In this document: positions 8,472-15,945 of the stretch, piece after piece | Position numbering within the stretch: position 1 is the first letter of the stretch | Layout of the letters: the number at the start of each line of letters is the position of its first letter | Source: Microcoleus sp. LEGE 07076 | GTDB taxonomy: Bacteria > Cyanobacteriota > Cyanobacteriia > Cyanobacteriales > Microcoleaceae | Assembly (NCBI RefSeq): GCF_015207455.1 | Contig: NZ_JADEWV010000013.1 | Coordinates: forward strand, 1-54,590 | Reading direction: 5' to 3' | Length of the DNA stretch: 54,590 bases | Notes under the pieces: model-generated | Databases searched by the model: none | What the model was told of the DNA's origin: nothing | The model's input: only the letters and a program-made list of their open reading frames with translations | Made by a program: the position numbers and the translations under genes

Positions 8472-11400
8472 CTATCCAAACTTCGTCAAGAATCGGAAAG
8501 CATCCAGTACGTGACTCGCGCAAACGTAGGGCGAAGTATTGTAAAATCCTTGCCACGCCGCCGCCTTATCTTCATCGTATTTATCCGTTCTTTCCGGGTG
8601 TTTTCCTTGCCAATTCAAGCGCACCGCGTGACCGATTAAGACATCTAAAACGATGTACTCTTCAACTTTTAATTCAGGATTGCGCTGGCCAATTGCTGCC
8701 AACTCCATCAGCGCCTCAATATTGACTTGTCGGTATTCTGGTGCCACAATTTTATTCAGCAAATGCTCGATTTGGAGCGCAAAATTCTTTTCGCCTGGGG
8801 TCATCTCCGATAAAATTATATCGCTATCTAACCGATTTCGACGTTCTAATTTATCGCCAATAATCAAGCCCTTGCAGTGCCGCAGCAGTCCCCAAACACT
8901 CGGATAAAAATCCTTCGGCACGCGATTGACAGTACCTTCCATCTGCCGCTTCCGCCGCCATCCTCCCGCAGGCATTTGCGGTTCTTCGGAAACTGGCGCT
9001 ACTACCCATTCAATATCTTTTTCCGGCTGTTTGACGCGCAGGGATTCTTGCTGTTTGAGAATTTGATTCATTTCCTCGTATTCTGTCAATACTTGGCGCA
9101 GCCGATTTTTAATTTCAAAGGGACTTAGCTGCATTAAATATTCGTAAGCTTCATTTTGCGTGACTCCCAATTCGCGGGCTAATTCGCTGGTTAACAACAA
9201 AATAAAGTAGCTAACTCTCAGTGTCAGAAGACCTTTAAACAACTGCGGTTCGGATTTAATTAGGACGCTGAGATAGATAATAATTTCTTGGGTGAGAACT
9301 CTGTCGCGAACATCTTCTCCGCAGAATTCCCGAATTTTGTCCATCACTTCTGTATAAGAACCAGGCCGCGAAATCACCGAATCTTCGCTGTAGGCTTTCC
9401 CCACAGCAATCTGTTTTTGCCGCACCAAAATATCTGTCACGCCATCTGACAAGCTGATATCAACTTTGTCGAGCAAACCTGCGGCATAGCGGATAACTGC
9501 CCATTGGATTTTTGATTGCGAACTTTCGCCGGATTTTGTATAAACTTCGTTCAGCAAATCCACAACTTGTACTGTTGCTGCCGCACCTCCAAATCCTGTA
9601 TCGAAATAGAGTCCTTTGAGGCGAACTAACGTGTGCAGCAACTCAATTTGTTCGTACAAGTTTTCTGAATCTCGCAGGCTATCTAGCAAGAATTGAGTAT
9701 TGGTTTCGCACTCTAATTTGAATTCTTGGGTGTGACCCAACGGCCAAGTCTTTTCTGGATTGTAACTCAGATAGCTGCGGGTTTCTGCTGCACCTGTCAC
9801 CGGAGATTCCGTGAATTTAAAATCGTGCATGAAATCTATTCTTTCGGTGCCTGCGGTCAGCATTAACTGCTTGAGATTTCCCAATTTGACTGGGGTGTTG
9901 TTGCAGTGTCCGTCCCGGAGTTCTTTCATCAATTCTAACAAGGCTTCGGGGCCGGTTTCCAGCATCGTGCGAGTCAGCATCAGCGTTACCGTGGGGCGTC
10001 CCAACTGATACCAGTGGCAGTGAATGTGAGCTATTTCGCTCTTAATTTTAGATACTAGAAAATGGTAGTCTAAAGTTAGGTAAAACTCTTGTCTGTCTAA
10101 GAATGAAGGGAGAAATACGATCGCCTCTTCGCGAATTTTAAACACCCGGGAAGTTGTCAAACTCCTCAGCCTGCGGACGGGGCGGCCTGTTAAGCCTAGT
10201 GGGTCGTTGCGTCCGATTTGCGTGTAAATAGCTGATAATTCTTTACTCTGGCGGACTTGAATTGGTTCTAGCTGTTTGGGGGTTTGTGTTGCAATGTTAT
10301 TAGTGGCTAATTGTGCTTGCAAATCTTCGTCTTCTGCTAATAGGGCAATTTGCACTAAAGGTTCTCTGTGTTGGCCCACTGACAGGTGCCTTCCCAGCGG
10401 GTCAATATCACCAACTGCGATTAATCCTTCGTTAAGCAATTGACCGAGAAAATACAAACTTTGCGCCCAAACTAGGGGAATATTTTCATTGGGAAAGCGC
10501 TGCTGGCTGCGGGGGTTTAATTTTTCTGCTTCTATATTTTCGGCAGGAACGTAATACAATTCGGGTAGTAGTGGCAAACCAGATATATCGACTGCCAGAG
10601 ATGCCAAACGCTGCTGGTACTCTTCGATTTGGGCTTGATTGTTTTCAAATATGCCGTCCAAGAACAAATAAGTGAAAAATAGCGGCCACTCGCATTCTAT
10701 ATGCTCGAACTGCTTTAATTCTGTGGGTTCGTAATGCAGGCGATCGACATCTTCTAAAACTGTTTGATGTCCGTCTCGCAAAAATCGCTTGCAGCCATAT
10801 TTTCCTTGCAATTTGTCAATTATCTTATTTCTGGTTCGCGCTACTAATTCTTTGTCTTCAACTGCAAAAGCCGGAAAACTAATCGCGCTCAATAAAGCTG
10901 CGTCTACTTCTTTTGAACTAGATTCGCGAGGCAAAAGCGATTCCAAAGTTACGCGGCTTCTGGCAATTTCATCCGGCAAAACATGAATTACCGATGCTTG
11001 AGAACCGTTAACCCCGAACAAATCCAATCCATTTATTGCTTCGAGGGCTGCTTTTGCCATGCCAACGGAACTAGCATTCAATTCGGCATTACCGCGATTA
11101 ATTTTATTGCCTCTTTCCCAAATTCCGTAATCGGGAGTGCGGTAAGTTCTGCCAATGTAGTAAACTAAATTTTGCACGAAATTGACTTCATCAATTGTAA
11201 AAATTATATGCAATCCTGAAGCCGTCATTTGAGCCAAAATTAACAAGAAAATAGATGTAGCGTCTAGCTGCAAGTGTCCCCACTCGTCATCGCCAACAAC
11301 AATACTGCCAGTTTGAGTGTTGTATTTAGCGTGCAGGGCGTCTAGCGGCAACTGAGTATTTTTAAAACTTTCGACTTTGGTCGATTGCTGCATCATCGCA

Positions 11401-11681
11401 AACAGCAAACCCCGCATTAGTTTGACTGTGCTGTGTTCGAGTTCAAATGTTCTACCGCGATCGCCGTCGATTTTCCGGTAAGCTAAACCCAAACCCCAAA
11501 CTGCCAAAATACTGTACACGTTATCGCGCACCCAAGCATCGGTGTAGTCGCCGTGAGCGTTAACAGCCGTACTCGCCGGCAGCAAACCAGTAATTGGGTT
11601 CTGGCGCTTGAGGATGACGTTTTTGATTTGCTGGTAGTAATAATCTAACCTGGTTTGCCGCTCGGTTGTTGCGATCGCCAT
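8472..11681 (-). CDS. glycoside hydrolase family 15 / phosphorylase-kinase-like protein (1069 aa)
   Basis: The N-terminal two thirds resembles the (alpha/alpha)6 barrel of GH15 glucoamylases and the phosphorylase b kinase alpha/beta subunits: DAWVRDNVYSILAVWGLG (about 46-65), LDATSIFLLILAQM, YGIWERG and ECEWPLFFTYLFLDGIF. In glucoamylases this barrel hydrolyses alpha-glucans; in kinase subunits it is regulatory. The family is common in cyanobacteria as a protein of about 1060 residues with a long C-terminal extension, here containing RVPKDFYPSVWGLLRHCKG. A role in glycogen or storage-glucan metabolism is the family inference. Glutamates that could serve as catalytic acids are present (WERG, ECEWP), but I cannot confirm activity. 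It is monocistronic by appearance. Confidence 0.8.
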   Translation of the reverse strand: MAIATTERQTRLDYYYQQIKNVILKRQNPITGLLPASTAVNAHGDYTDAWVRDNVYSILAVWGLGLAYRKIDGDRGRTFELEHSTVKLMRGLLFAMMQQSTKVESFKNTQLPLDALHAKYNTQTGSIVVGDDEWGHLQLDATSIFLLILAQMTASGLHIIFTIDEVNFVQNLVYYIGRTYRTPDYGIWERGNKINRGNAELNASSVGMAKAALEAINGLDLFGVNGSQASVIHVLPDEIARSRVTLESLLPRESSSKEVDAALLSAISFPAFAVEDKELVARTRNKIIDKLQGKYGCKRFLRDGHQTVLEDVDRLHYEPTELKQFEHIECEWPLFFTYLFLDGIFENNQAQIEEYQQRLASLAVDISGLPLLPELYYVPAENIEAEKLNPRSQQRFPNENIPLVWAQSLYFLGQLLNEGLIAVGDIDPLGRHLSVGQHREPLVQIALLAEDEDLQAQLATNNIATQTPKQLEPIQVRQSKELSAIYTQIGRNDPLGLTGRPVRRLRSLTTSRVFKIREEAIVFLPSFLDRQEFYLTLDYHFLVSKIKSEIAHIHCHWYQLGRPTVTLMLTRTMLETGPEALLELMKELRDGHCNNTPVKLGNLKQLMLTAGTERIDFMHDFKFTESPVTGAAETRSYLSYNPEKTWPLGHTQEFKLECETNTQFLLDSLRDSENLYEQIELLHTLVRLKGLYFDTGFGGAAATVQVVDLLNEVYTKSGESSQSKIQWAVIRYAAGLLDKVDISLSDGVTDILVRQKQIAVGKAYSEDSVISRPGSYTEVMDKIREFCGEDVRDRVLTQEIIIYLSVLIKSEPQLFKGLLTLRVSYFILLLTSELARELGVTQNEAYEYLMQLSPFEIKNRLRQVLTEYEEMNQILKQQESLRVKQPEKDIEWVVAPVSEEPQMPAGGWRRKRQMEGTVNRVPKDFYPSVWGLLRHCKGLIIGDKLERRNRLDSDIILSEMTPGEKNFALQIEHLLNKIVAPEYRQVNIEALMELAAIGQRNPELKVEEYIVLDVLIGHAVRLNWQGKHPERTDKYDEDKAAAWQGFYNTSPYVCASHVLDAFRFLTKFG

Positions 11682-11792
11682 TTGGTTTTCCTTGGTTTTC
11701 CTGATGCAAGCAGAATTGCTGTGAATAGACTTTTAAATATATCAGAGATTACAGGATCTATCAAGTTCTGCAAACAAAACAAGGTGATTGCC

Positions 11793-11930
11793 ATGTCTAG
11801 CCGCAACAACAATAATAACCAGGTTTCTTTTGTAAAAGTTGTTTACTCTACAGTGAAAATTAATGGCAAAATTGAGCTAGTACCGATGGCATGGTACGCT
11901 GACGGCTCTGTCAAGAAAATTGAACGTTAA
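11793..11930 (+). CDS. small conserved-looking protein (45 aa), unknown
   Basis: The short frame begins MSSRNNNNNQ and continues with a beta-rich segment (FVKVVYSTVKINGKIELV) and WYADGSVKKIER. AAGG(TG) lies about 6 bases upstream of the ATG at 11793, which is good support for this start and against the longer frame from 11655, which overlaps the promoter of the divergent GH15-like gene. I do not recognise a family. A stand-alone 45-residue protein with an Asn-rich head and a compact tail is plausible. Conservation in relatives would decide whether it is real. Confidence 0.5.
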   Translation: MSSRNNNNNQVSFVKVVYSTVKINGKIELVPMAWYADGSVKKIER

Positions 11931-12219
11931 TGAGCGATCGCGCCGTCAGCATTATAGCGCTAGGCATACCAAAAATCCTGTTTTTTGGCCAGAGAATGAT
12001 GACTTAAGCTGTCGGACAAATAAACATTGTATGTTCAGGGCGGGCCCGACACCCCACCAGACTTTAATTGTGGTTTGACATATAATTTAGATGCGTAACA
12101 GCTTAGCAGACTGTTGGTGGGAGAAACCGGGTTTTTTGGGTCCAAAAGTGGTCTAGCATCGATCGCCAAACTAAGCTAATTTAAACAACTAGGTGTGTAG
12201 GAATCTCACAGAAAGAAAT

Positions 12220-12951
12220 ATGGATCGATCGCAGCCGCAATTTTCAGTGCTGGGACTACCAGTTCACATATTAGACGATTACGCAGGTTTGCTGATAGAG
12301 CGCCTGCATCAAGGGTTGGGAAGTCACGTCGTCACGCTGAATGCTGAAATGGCGATGCAAGCCGAGAAAAATACGGCTTTAGCTGATGTAATTCGCAAAG
12401 CAGAACTCGTAATACCCGACGGATCGGGAGTAGTGCTGTACTTGCGAATGCGCGGCAAATCGGCAAAGCGCTATCCGGGAATTGAACTAGCAGAATCGCT
12501 GCTGCAAGAAGCCGGAAAATTGCCGGATTCGGAACCAATATTGTTCTTTGGGGGTTCGCCGGGAGTGACAGCGAAGGCGGCAGAAACTTGGCAGCAAAAA
12601 GTTAACGGCTTGTCGATTTCTGCTCAACACGGCTATCTGACAGCAGATGAAGAAAAAGACTTCCGTGATAGCCTCAAAAAAATGCAGCCAAAACTAATTT
12701 TTGTCGGCTTGGGAGTGCCTCGCCAAGAGTTTTGGATTGCCGAGAACCGACACCTTTGTCCGCAGTCTATTTGGGTGGGAGTTGGCGGCAGTTTCGATAT
12801 TTGGGCGGGAACAAAAGACCGCGCGCCGGCTTGGTTTTGCGACCATCATTTAGAATGGTTGTACCGGCTTTATCAAGAACCTTGGCGCTGGCGACGGATG
12901 TTGGCTTTGCCACAATTTGCATTGAAAGCTTTGGGGAATTTTCGAGGTTAA
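12220..12951 (+). CDS. WecG/TagA/CpsF-family glycosyltransferase (243 aa)
   Basis: Members of this family (GT26) transfer N-acetylmannosamine(uronic acid) or related sugars to lipid-linked acceptors in cell-wall and exopolysaccharide synthesis. The diagnostic segments are all present in order: TLNAEMAMQAEK, VIPDGSGVVLYLR, RYPGIELAESLL, FFGGSPGV, GLGVPRQEFWI and GVGGSFDIWAGTKDRAP. A C-terminal basic/aromatic tail (WLYRLYQEPWRWRRM) probably contacts the membrane. I use the ATG at 12220; a GTG at 12193 in the same frame would add nine residues that do not look like the family. The gene appears monocistronic. Confidence 0.85.
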   Translation: MDRSQPQFSVLGLPVHILDDYAGLLIERLHQGLGSHVVTLNAEMAMQAEKNTALADVIRKAELVIPDGSGVVLYLRMRGKSAKRYPGIELAESLLQEAGKLPDSEPILFFGGSPGVTAKAAETWQQKVNGLSISAQHGYLTADEEKDFRDSLKKMQPKLIFVGLGVPRQEFWIAENRHLCPQSIWVGVGGSFDIWAGTKDRAPAWFCDHHLEWLYRLYQEPWRWRRMLALPQFALKALGNFRG

Positions 12952-13172
12952 AAGATCGGGCGGGGGTCTTCAAAATCCCAAGCCAACAGCCAATCTGCGT
13001 CGGCATTACCGCAGCCGATCGAATATATTTGGCTGTGTTTGAAATGCTGGAAAAACTCCTGACATTTTAAATAAAACAAATTTACTGAATTAACCGCCCA
13101 ACGATCGCTAGGCTTGTCCGTGCGCTATCATGGAAGGATTCACAGAAAAGCCTAGCGATTGGGAGTCAACCT

Positions 13173-13463
13173 ATGCAAGCAATCCTTTTAAGCCGTGAAG
13201 AAGTTGCGAAACGTGCCTATCGAATCTATGAGGGTGGAATTCGTCAGAAGGTTGAGATAGAGGAAAATATTGGCAAAATGGTCATCATCAATGTTGAGAC
13301 AGGTGACTGTGAAGTCGATGCAACAGGGCTACAAGCAGCTAAAAACCTCCAAGCAAAGTCTCCGTATGCACGACTCTTTGGCATCCGCATCGGCTATAAT
13401 GTAGCGGCTTCTTTCGGCGGTGTGATGGAGCGGGTGAGTAGTGATTTCCGGTATCGTGACTGA
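13173..13463 (+). CDS. small protein paired with an aspartic-protease gene, antitoxin-like (96 aa)
   Basis: The protein has a helical N-terminus (LSREEVAKRAYRIYEGGIR) and a beta segment (GKMVIINVETGDCEVD), followed by RLFGIRIGYNVAASFGG. I recognise it as a type of small cyanobacterial protein normally encoded just before a clan AA aspartic protease gene. The function is unknown, and an antitoxin-like or regulatory role is only suggested by the pairing. GGGAG about 8 bases upstream supports the ATG at 13173. The partner overlaps its 3' end (GTG at 13441) but is broken. A deleted copy of this gene, including its upstream region, is found at 18975-19163. Confidence 0.65.
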   Translation: MQAILLSREEVAKRAYRIYEGGIRQKVEIEENIGKMVIINVETGDCEVDATGLQAAKNLQAKSPYARLFGIRIGYNVAASFGGVMERVSSDFRYRD

Positions 13464-13641
13464 TAGACACGCGATCGTCTAGCTGACATTTCTCTTGGTG
13501 AATGGCGCAACTTTTCCGATCGAGTTTGTCATCGATACAGGCTTTACGGATCATCTTTGCCTCCCGCCAGAGGCTGTAAACTGGTGTGGTGTTGTATTAA
13601 TAGAAATTCAAATCGAACAATTAATCAAGATGAGCGATTGA
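13441..13641 (+). pseudogene. truncated clan AA aspartic protease with an in-frame stop
   Basis: Reading from GTG 13441 gives ISGIVTDRHAIV, then a TAG stop at 13480, then in the same frame LTFLLVNGATFPIEFVIDTGFTDHLCLPPEAV. The DTG motif with following hydrophobic residues is the active-site turn of retropepsin-like clan AA proteases. Family members continue for about 60 more residues after this point. Here the similarity stops near 13585 and runs into unrelated sequence leading into the next gene. So there are two lesions: a nonsense codon and loss of the C-terminal half. The start overlaps the 96-residue partner gene. Confidence 0.75.
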
Positions 13642-14549
13642 GTATCAATTCGGGTCTTTCCTCTTCTTTGATAAAAAAATACTCGATTACTATCATTATC
13701 TTGATCGTATTAAGCGTACTCAGCATTTTTCTTAAATCGGATAAAGTTAACAGCAATATTTGGAGTTTTTCAGTTGAATTAAAGGTTACATCGCTAACTT
13801 TAGTTCTTCTCTTTCTTTTTTGGCTTCCTATTTTACTTCCTTGGACTCTTTCTCAAGTTCCGCAAGTGCAAGGTTCTCTAAATTGGTTGCGCGAACAAGG
13901 CATTGAGGAAATTGAGACTAATCTACTGAGAATTAAACTAAAATACGGTGTTCAAGAAGCATCAGAAAAATACGAAGAAAAAATATCAGATATTGGGGCT
14001 ATAAATCTAACATCTCAGGAAACGCAGCAGCAGCTTGAGGGACGCTATCGAGAGGCCATAGCTTTAGTTGATGCTGCGAGCGATATAGATTCAACGGAAG
14101 CATTGAACCGGATAGATCAATTGGCTGGCTATTACGATAGGGTTAGAGATGAAATGCCCTTTGGACGTAACCGTACAAAATTAATGCACGAAATTTCCTC
14201 AACAATGTGGACTTTAATTCCTAAAGTTATAAATTTTCCTGTTCATGAAAGATTAAATAGCTACAAGGGGGGAGAGCGTTTGTCTGCTTACCAGCACATT
14301 GAGTGGAACACATCAACTGATTATATAAATTTGTTAGTTTCTAGAGCAGTTGGTATTCTGGAGAGACCCTACACTCAATACAGTGCTTTATTGGCACTAA
14401 GAAGAGTGGTAACAAACAATCAATTTGCTCCCAGTCAATCAGCAGAAATCATAGATATTTTGAACTGGTCAGCAAATCTTGATTATATCAAGCCAGATCG
14501 CCGAGAATTAATGATTGAAATTGCCTCGCTACTAAAGACAAAGGCATAA
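13584..14549 (+). CDS. membrane-anchored protein of unknown function (about 321 aa)
   Basis: Two strongly hydrophobic segments near the N-terminus (IKKYSITIIILIVLSVLSIFL and TLVLLFLFWLPILLPWTL) suggest two membrane helices. A soluble, mostly helical cytoplasmic domain of about 220 residues follows, with EEIETNLLRIKLKYGVQEA and IALVDAASDIDSTEALNRIDQLAGYYDRVRDEM-like stretches. I do not recognise the family. No ATG exists before the first helix: possible starts are GTG 13584 and TTG 13638, and the true start may have been altered when this gene was joined to the truncated protease. It is AT-rich and lacks HIP1 sites, unlike the flanking core genes, which suggests transfer. A terminator-like hairpin follows at 14726. 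Confidence 0.6.
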   Translation: MWCCINRNSNRTINQDERLSINSGLSSSLIKKYSITIIILIVLSVLSIFLKSDKVNSNIWSFSVELKVTSLTLVLLFLFWLPILLPWTLSQVPQVQGSLNWLREQGIEEIETNLLRIKLKYGVQEASEKYEEKISDIGAINLTSQETQQQLEGRYREAIALVDAASDIDSTEALNRIDQLAGYYDRVRDEMPFGRNRTKLMHEISSTMWTLIPKVINFPVHERLNSYKGGERLSAYQHIEWNTSTDYINLLVSRAVGILERPYTQYSALLALRRVVTNNQFAPSQSAEIIDILNWSANLDYIKPDRRELMIEIASLLKTKA

Positions 14550-14569
14550 AGCCTGCTAGTTCCGCCGTA

Positions 14570-14656
14570 TAACAACTCACTTGCACCAGACCGAATCAAC
14601 TTTATCGGGTTAGGCACGAAAGGTTATTGGCAGCCGCTGAAAAGCAACGTTAGAAC
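14570..14656. other. possible degenerate attC-like site after the membrane-protein gene
   Basis: The stretch begins with CGTATAACAACTC, resembling the left (R''/L'') half of an integron attC site, and ends with CAACGTTAGAAC, resembling the right (R') half. The inner arms do not pair convincingly, so this may be a hybrid of two sites, or chance. It is listed because the same kind of site, in better shape, follows the DUF262 gene (17640) and the five-gene module (27163), and because here and after the DUF262 site GAGCGACGCACC follows shortly downstream. Confidence 0.3.
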
Positions 14657-14725
14657 GAGCGACGCACCATACCCTCGATCGCGACAATAGCTCACCCGGA
14701 TTTGGTATTACAAACCGCAAAAACT

Positions 14726-14762
14726 GCAAAAAACCCGGTTTCTTCAAGAAACCGGGTTTTTA
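14726..14762. terminator. AAACCCGGTTTCTT hairpin, terminator-like
   Basis: A nearly perfect palindrome, AAAACCCGGTTTC with loop TTCAA and GAAACCGGGTTTT, is followed by Ts. It fits an intrinsic terminator for the preceding plus-strand gene. Almost the same hairpin, with the same flanking ACCGCAA..ACTGC and TATTCGAT, occurs at 17821-17854 and 27261-27294. Confidence 0.65.
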
Positions 14763-14864
14763 TCTATTCGATATCATAGGAAATAAAGGTTGCAGGTGCG
14801 ATCGCACTCTACCCTAAGTTTTCGATCGCGTATCATAGAGTTAGTCTTAGGAGAAACGTAGAAT

Positions 14865-15239
14865 ATGACTCTGGTATCAAATGAACAAGCAGCGATCGTT
14901 CGCACAGAACGCGGGCTGACGATCGCAGGTACACGCATTACGATTTACGATGTGATGGACTACGTGACTGAACACTATCCATCAAAGTTTATTCGCGCTA
15001 TGCTTGATCTTACCGAAGAGCAGGTGGCTGCTGCGCTGTCTTATATTGATTCCAACCGTGCAGAGGTTGAAGCGGAGTATAATCTTGTTGTTAAGGAAGC
15101 AGAAGAACTACGGCAGTATTACGAAGAACAAAATCGGGAGCGTATTGCCCGCATTGCTGCTAAGCCTCCAAAACCAGGTACAGAAGCTATTAGGGCAAAA
15201 CTTAAAGCGGAAAAAGCCAAGCTTGCATCACGAGCATGA
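14865..15239 (+). CDS. DUF433 domain protein, probable antitoxin (124 aa)
   Basis: Residues about 10-65 (RTERGLTIAGTRITIYDVMDY, LDLTEEQVAAALSYIDSNR) are a DUF433 domain, a short winged-helix-like module commonly encoded before PIN-like toxin genes. The C-terminal half is a charged helix rich in Glu, Arg and Lys. GGAG lies upstream of the ATG at 14865. The stop codon overlaps the next start (ATGA at 15236), the usual coupling of toxin-antitoxin pairs. The partner toxin is interrupted, so this antitoxin may now be an orphan. Confidence 0.75.
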   Translation: MTLVSNEQAAIVRTERGLTIAGTRITIYDVMDYVTEHYPSKFIRAMLDLTEEQVAAALSYIDSNRAEVEAEYNLVVKEAEELRQYYEEQNRERIARIAAKPPKPGTEAIRAKLKAEKAKLASRA

Positions 15240-15631
15240 ATTTTCTAGTCGATCATAATTTACGCGGACATTCTGTTGTCCTAGCTGGAAGTTTGGCTGC
15301 AAGCGGTTGGCTTGAGTTGATATCAATTCGATTTGTTCTGTTTGAAGAGGTTGGGTTAGCAGTCACGAGCGACGACCGTGTTGTTTGGCGGTATGCTCAA
15401 GCTAATCAAATGATTTTAATCACCGCCAACTGAAGCATGAAGGGCAAAGATTCTTTGGAGCAAGTGATGCGCGAGGAAAATACTCCTACATCATTACCAG
15501 TTGTCACGATTGGCAATATCGATCGGCTACTTGCAGATCCAGATTATCGGAATCTTTGTGTCAACCGTTTGGTTGACATTGTAGTTGATATCGAAGATTA
15601 CCAGGGCGCAAGGCGTATCTTTATTCCGTAA
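15236..15631 (+). pseudogene. PIN-like (DUF5615-type) toxin interrupted by a TGA
   Basis: The frame from ATG 15236 (NFLVDHNLRGHSVVLAG) runs to a TGA at 15431-15433 inside MILITAN-stop-SMKGKDSLEQ. It then continues without a frame change to 15631, ending in DIEDYQGARRIFIP. The two halves together give the length and motifs of an intact PIN-like toxin of about 131 residues, and CGA (Arg) is the probable ancestral codon. One base change therefore seems to have killed the gene. A second ATG at 15437 could restart translation of the C-terminal half. Translational coupling to the DUF433 gene (4-base overlap) is intact. Confidence 0.8.
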
Positions 15632-15699
15632 CACTTAACATTAGAATAGTAGGAGTCGTATCTGTGGAGACATGGCATAGCAACGCAGCGAAAAGGAGC
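15632..15699 (+). other. gap with nothing recognised
   Basis: Between the broken toxin and the dispersed repeat starting near 15700 I see no gene, hairpin or promoter that I can support. Confidence 0.4.
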
Positions 15700-15905
15700 G
15701 TCAACCTCAAATCTCGAATCGATCGAGGTAATTTACGTAAGTTTACAAAATCGTGTCACTTTTTCTTGCCGACAGGGCGATCGGTAAGGTTTATTTTTTG
15801 AATTAAAGCAGACAACAAGCTGTTCAGAATGTTCGGAGTTAAACCGCAGATGTGCGGTATAATCCAACTAGGAATAGTATTGTACCGCATCTGCGACACA
15901 ATTAT
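15700..15905. repeat. dispersed island repeat, copy A, with hairpin at its right end
   Basis: The left part contains AATCGATCGAGGTAATTTACG, TGTCACTTTTTCTTGCCGAC and AGGGCGATCGG. The right part has a bulged inverted repeat, GCAGATG-TG-CGGTAT (from 15846) against ATTGTACCGCATCTGC (15879-15894). The sequence is shared with copy B (22321-22540) through to ACAATTAT, where the two copies diverge abruptly. Shorter copies lie at 17891-17960, 20490-20572 and near 21537-21575. Confidence 0.75.
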
Positions 15906-15945
15906 AAGTTAGGCCTCAAAATCCTAAATCATAGGATCGATAAAG

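Noticed and set aside
15431-15433. TGA as a selenocysteine codon
   Set aside because: The intact family most likely has Arg here, there is no obvious downstream selenocysteine hairpin, and one base change to CGA explains it.
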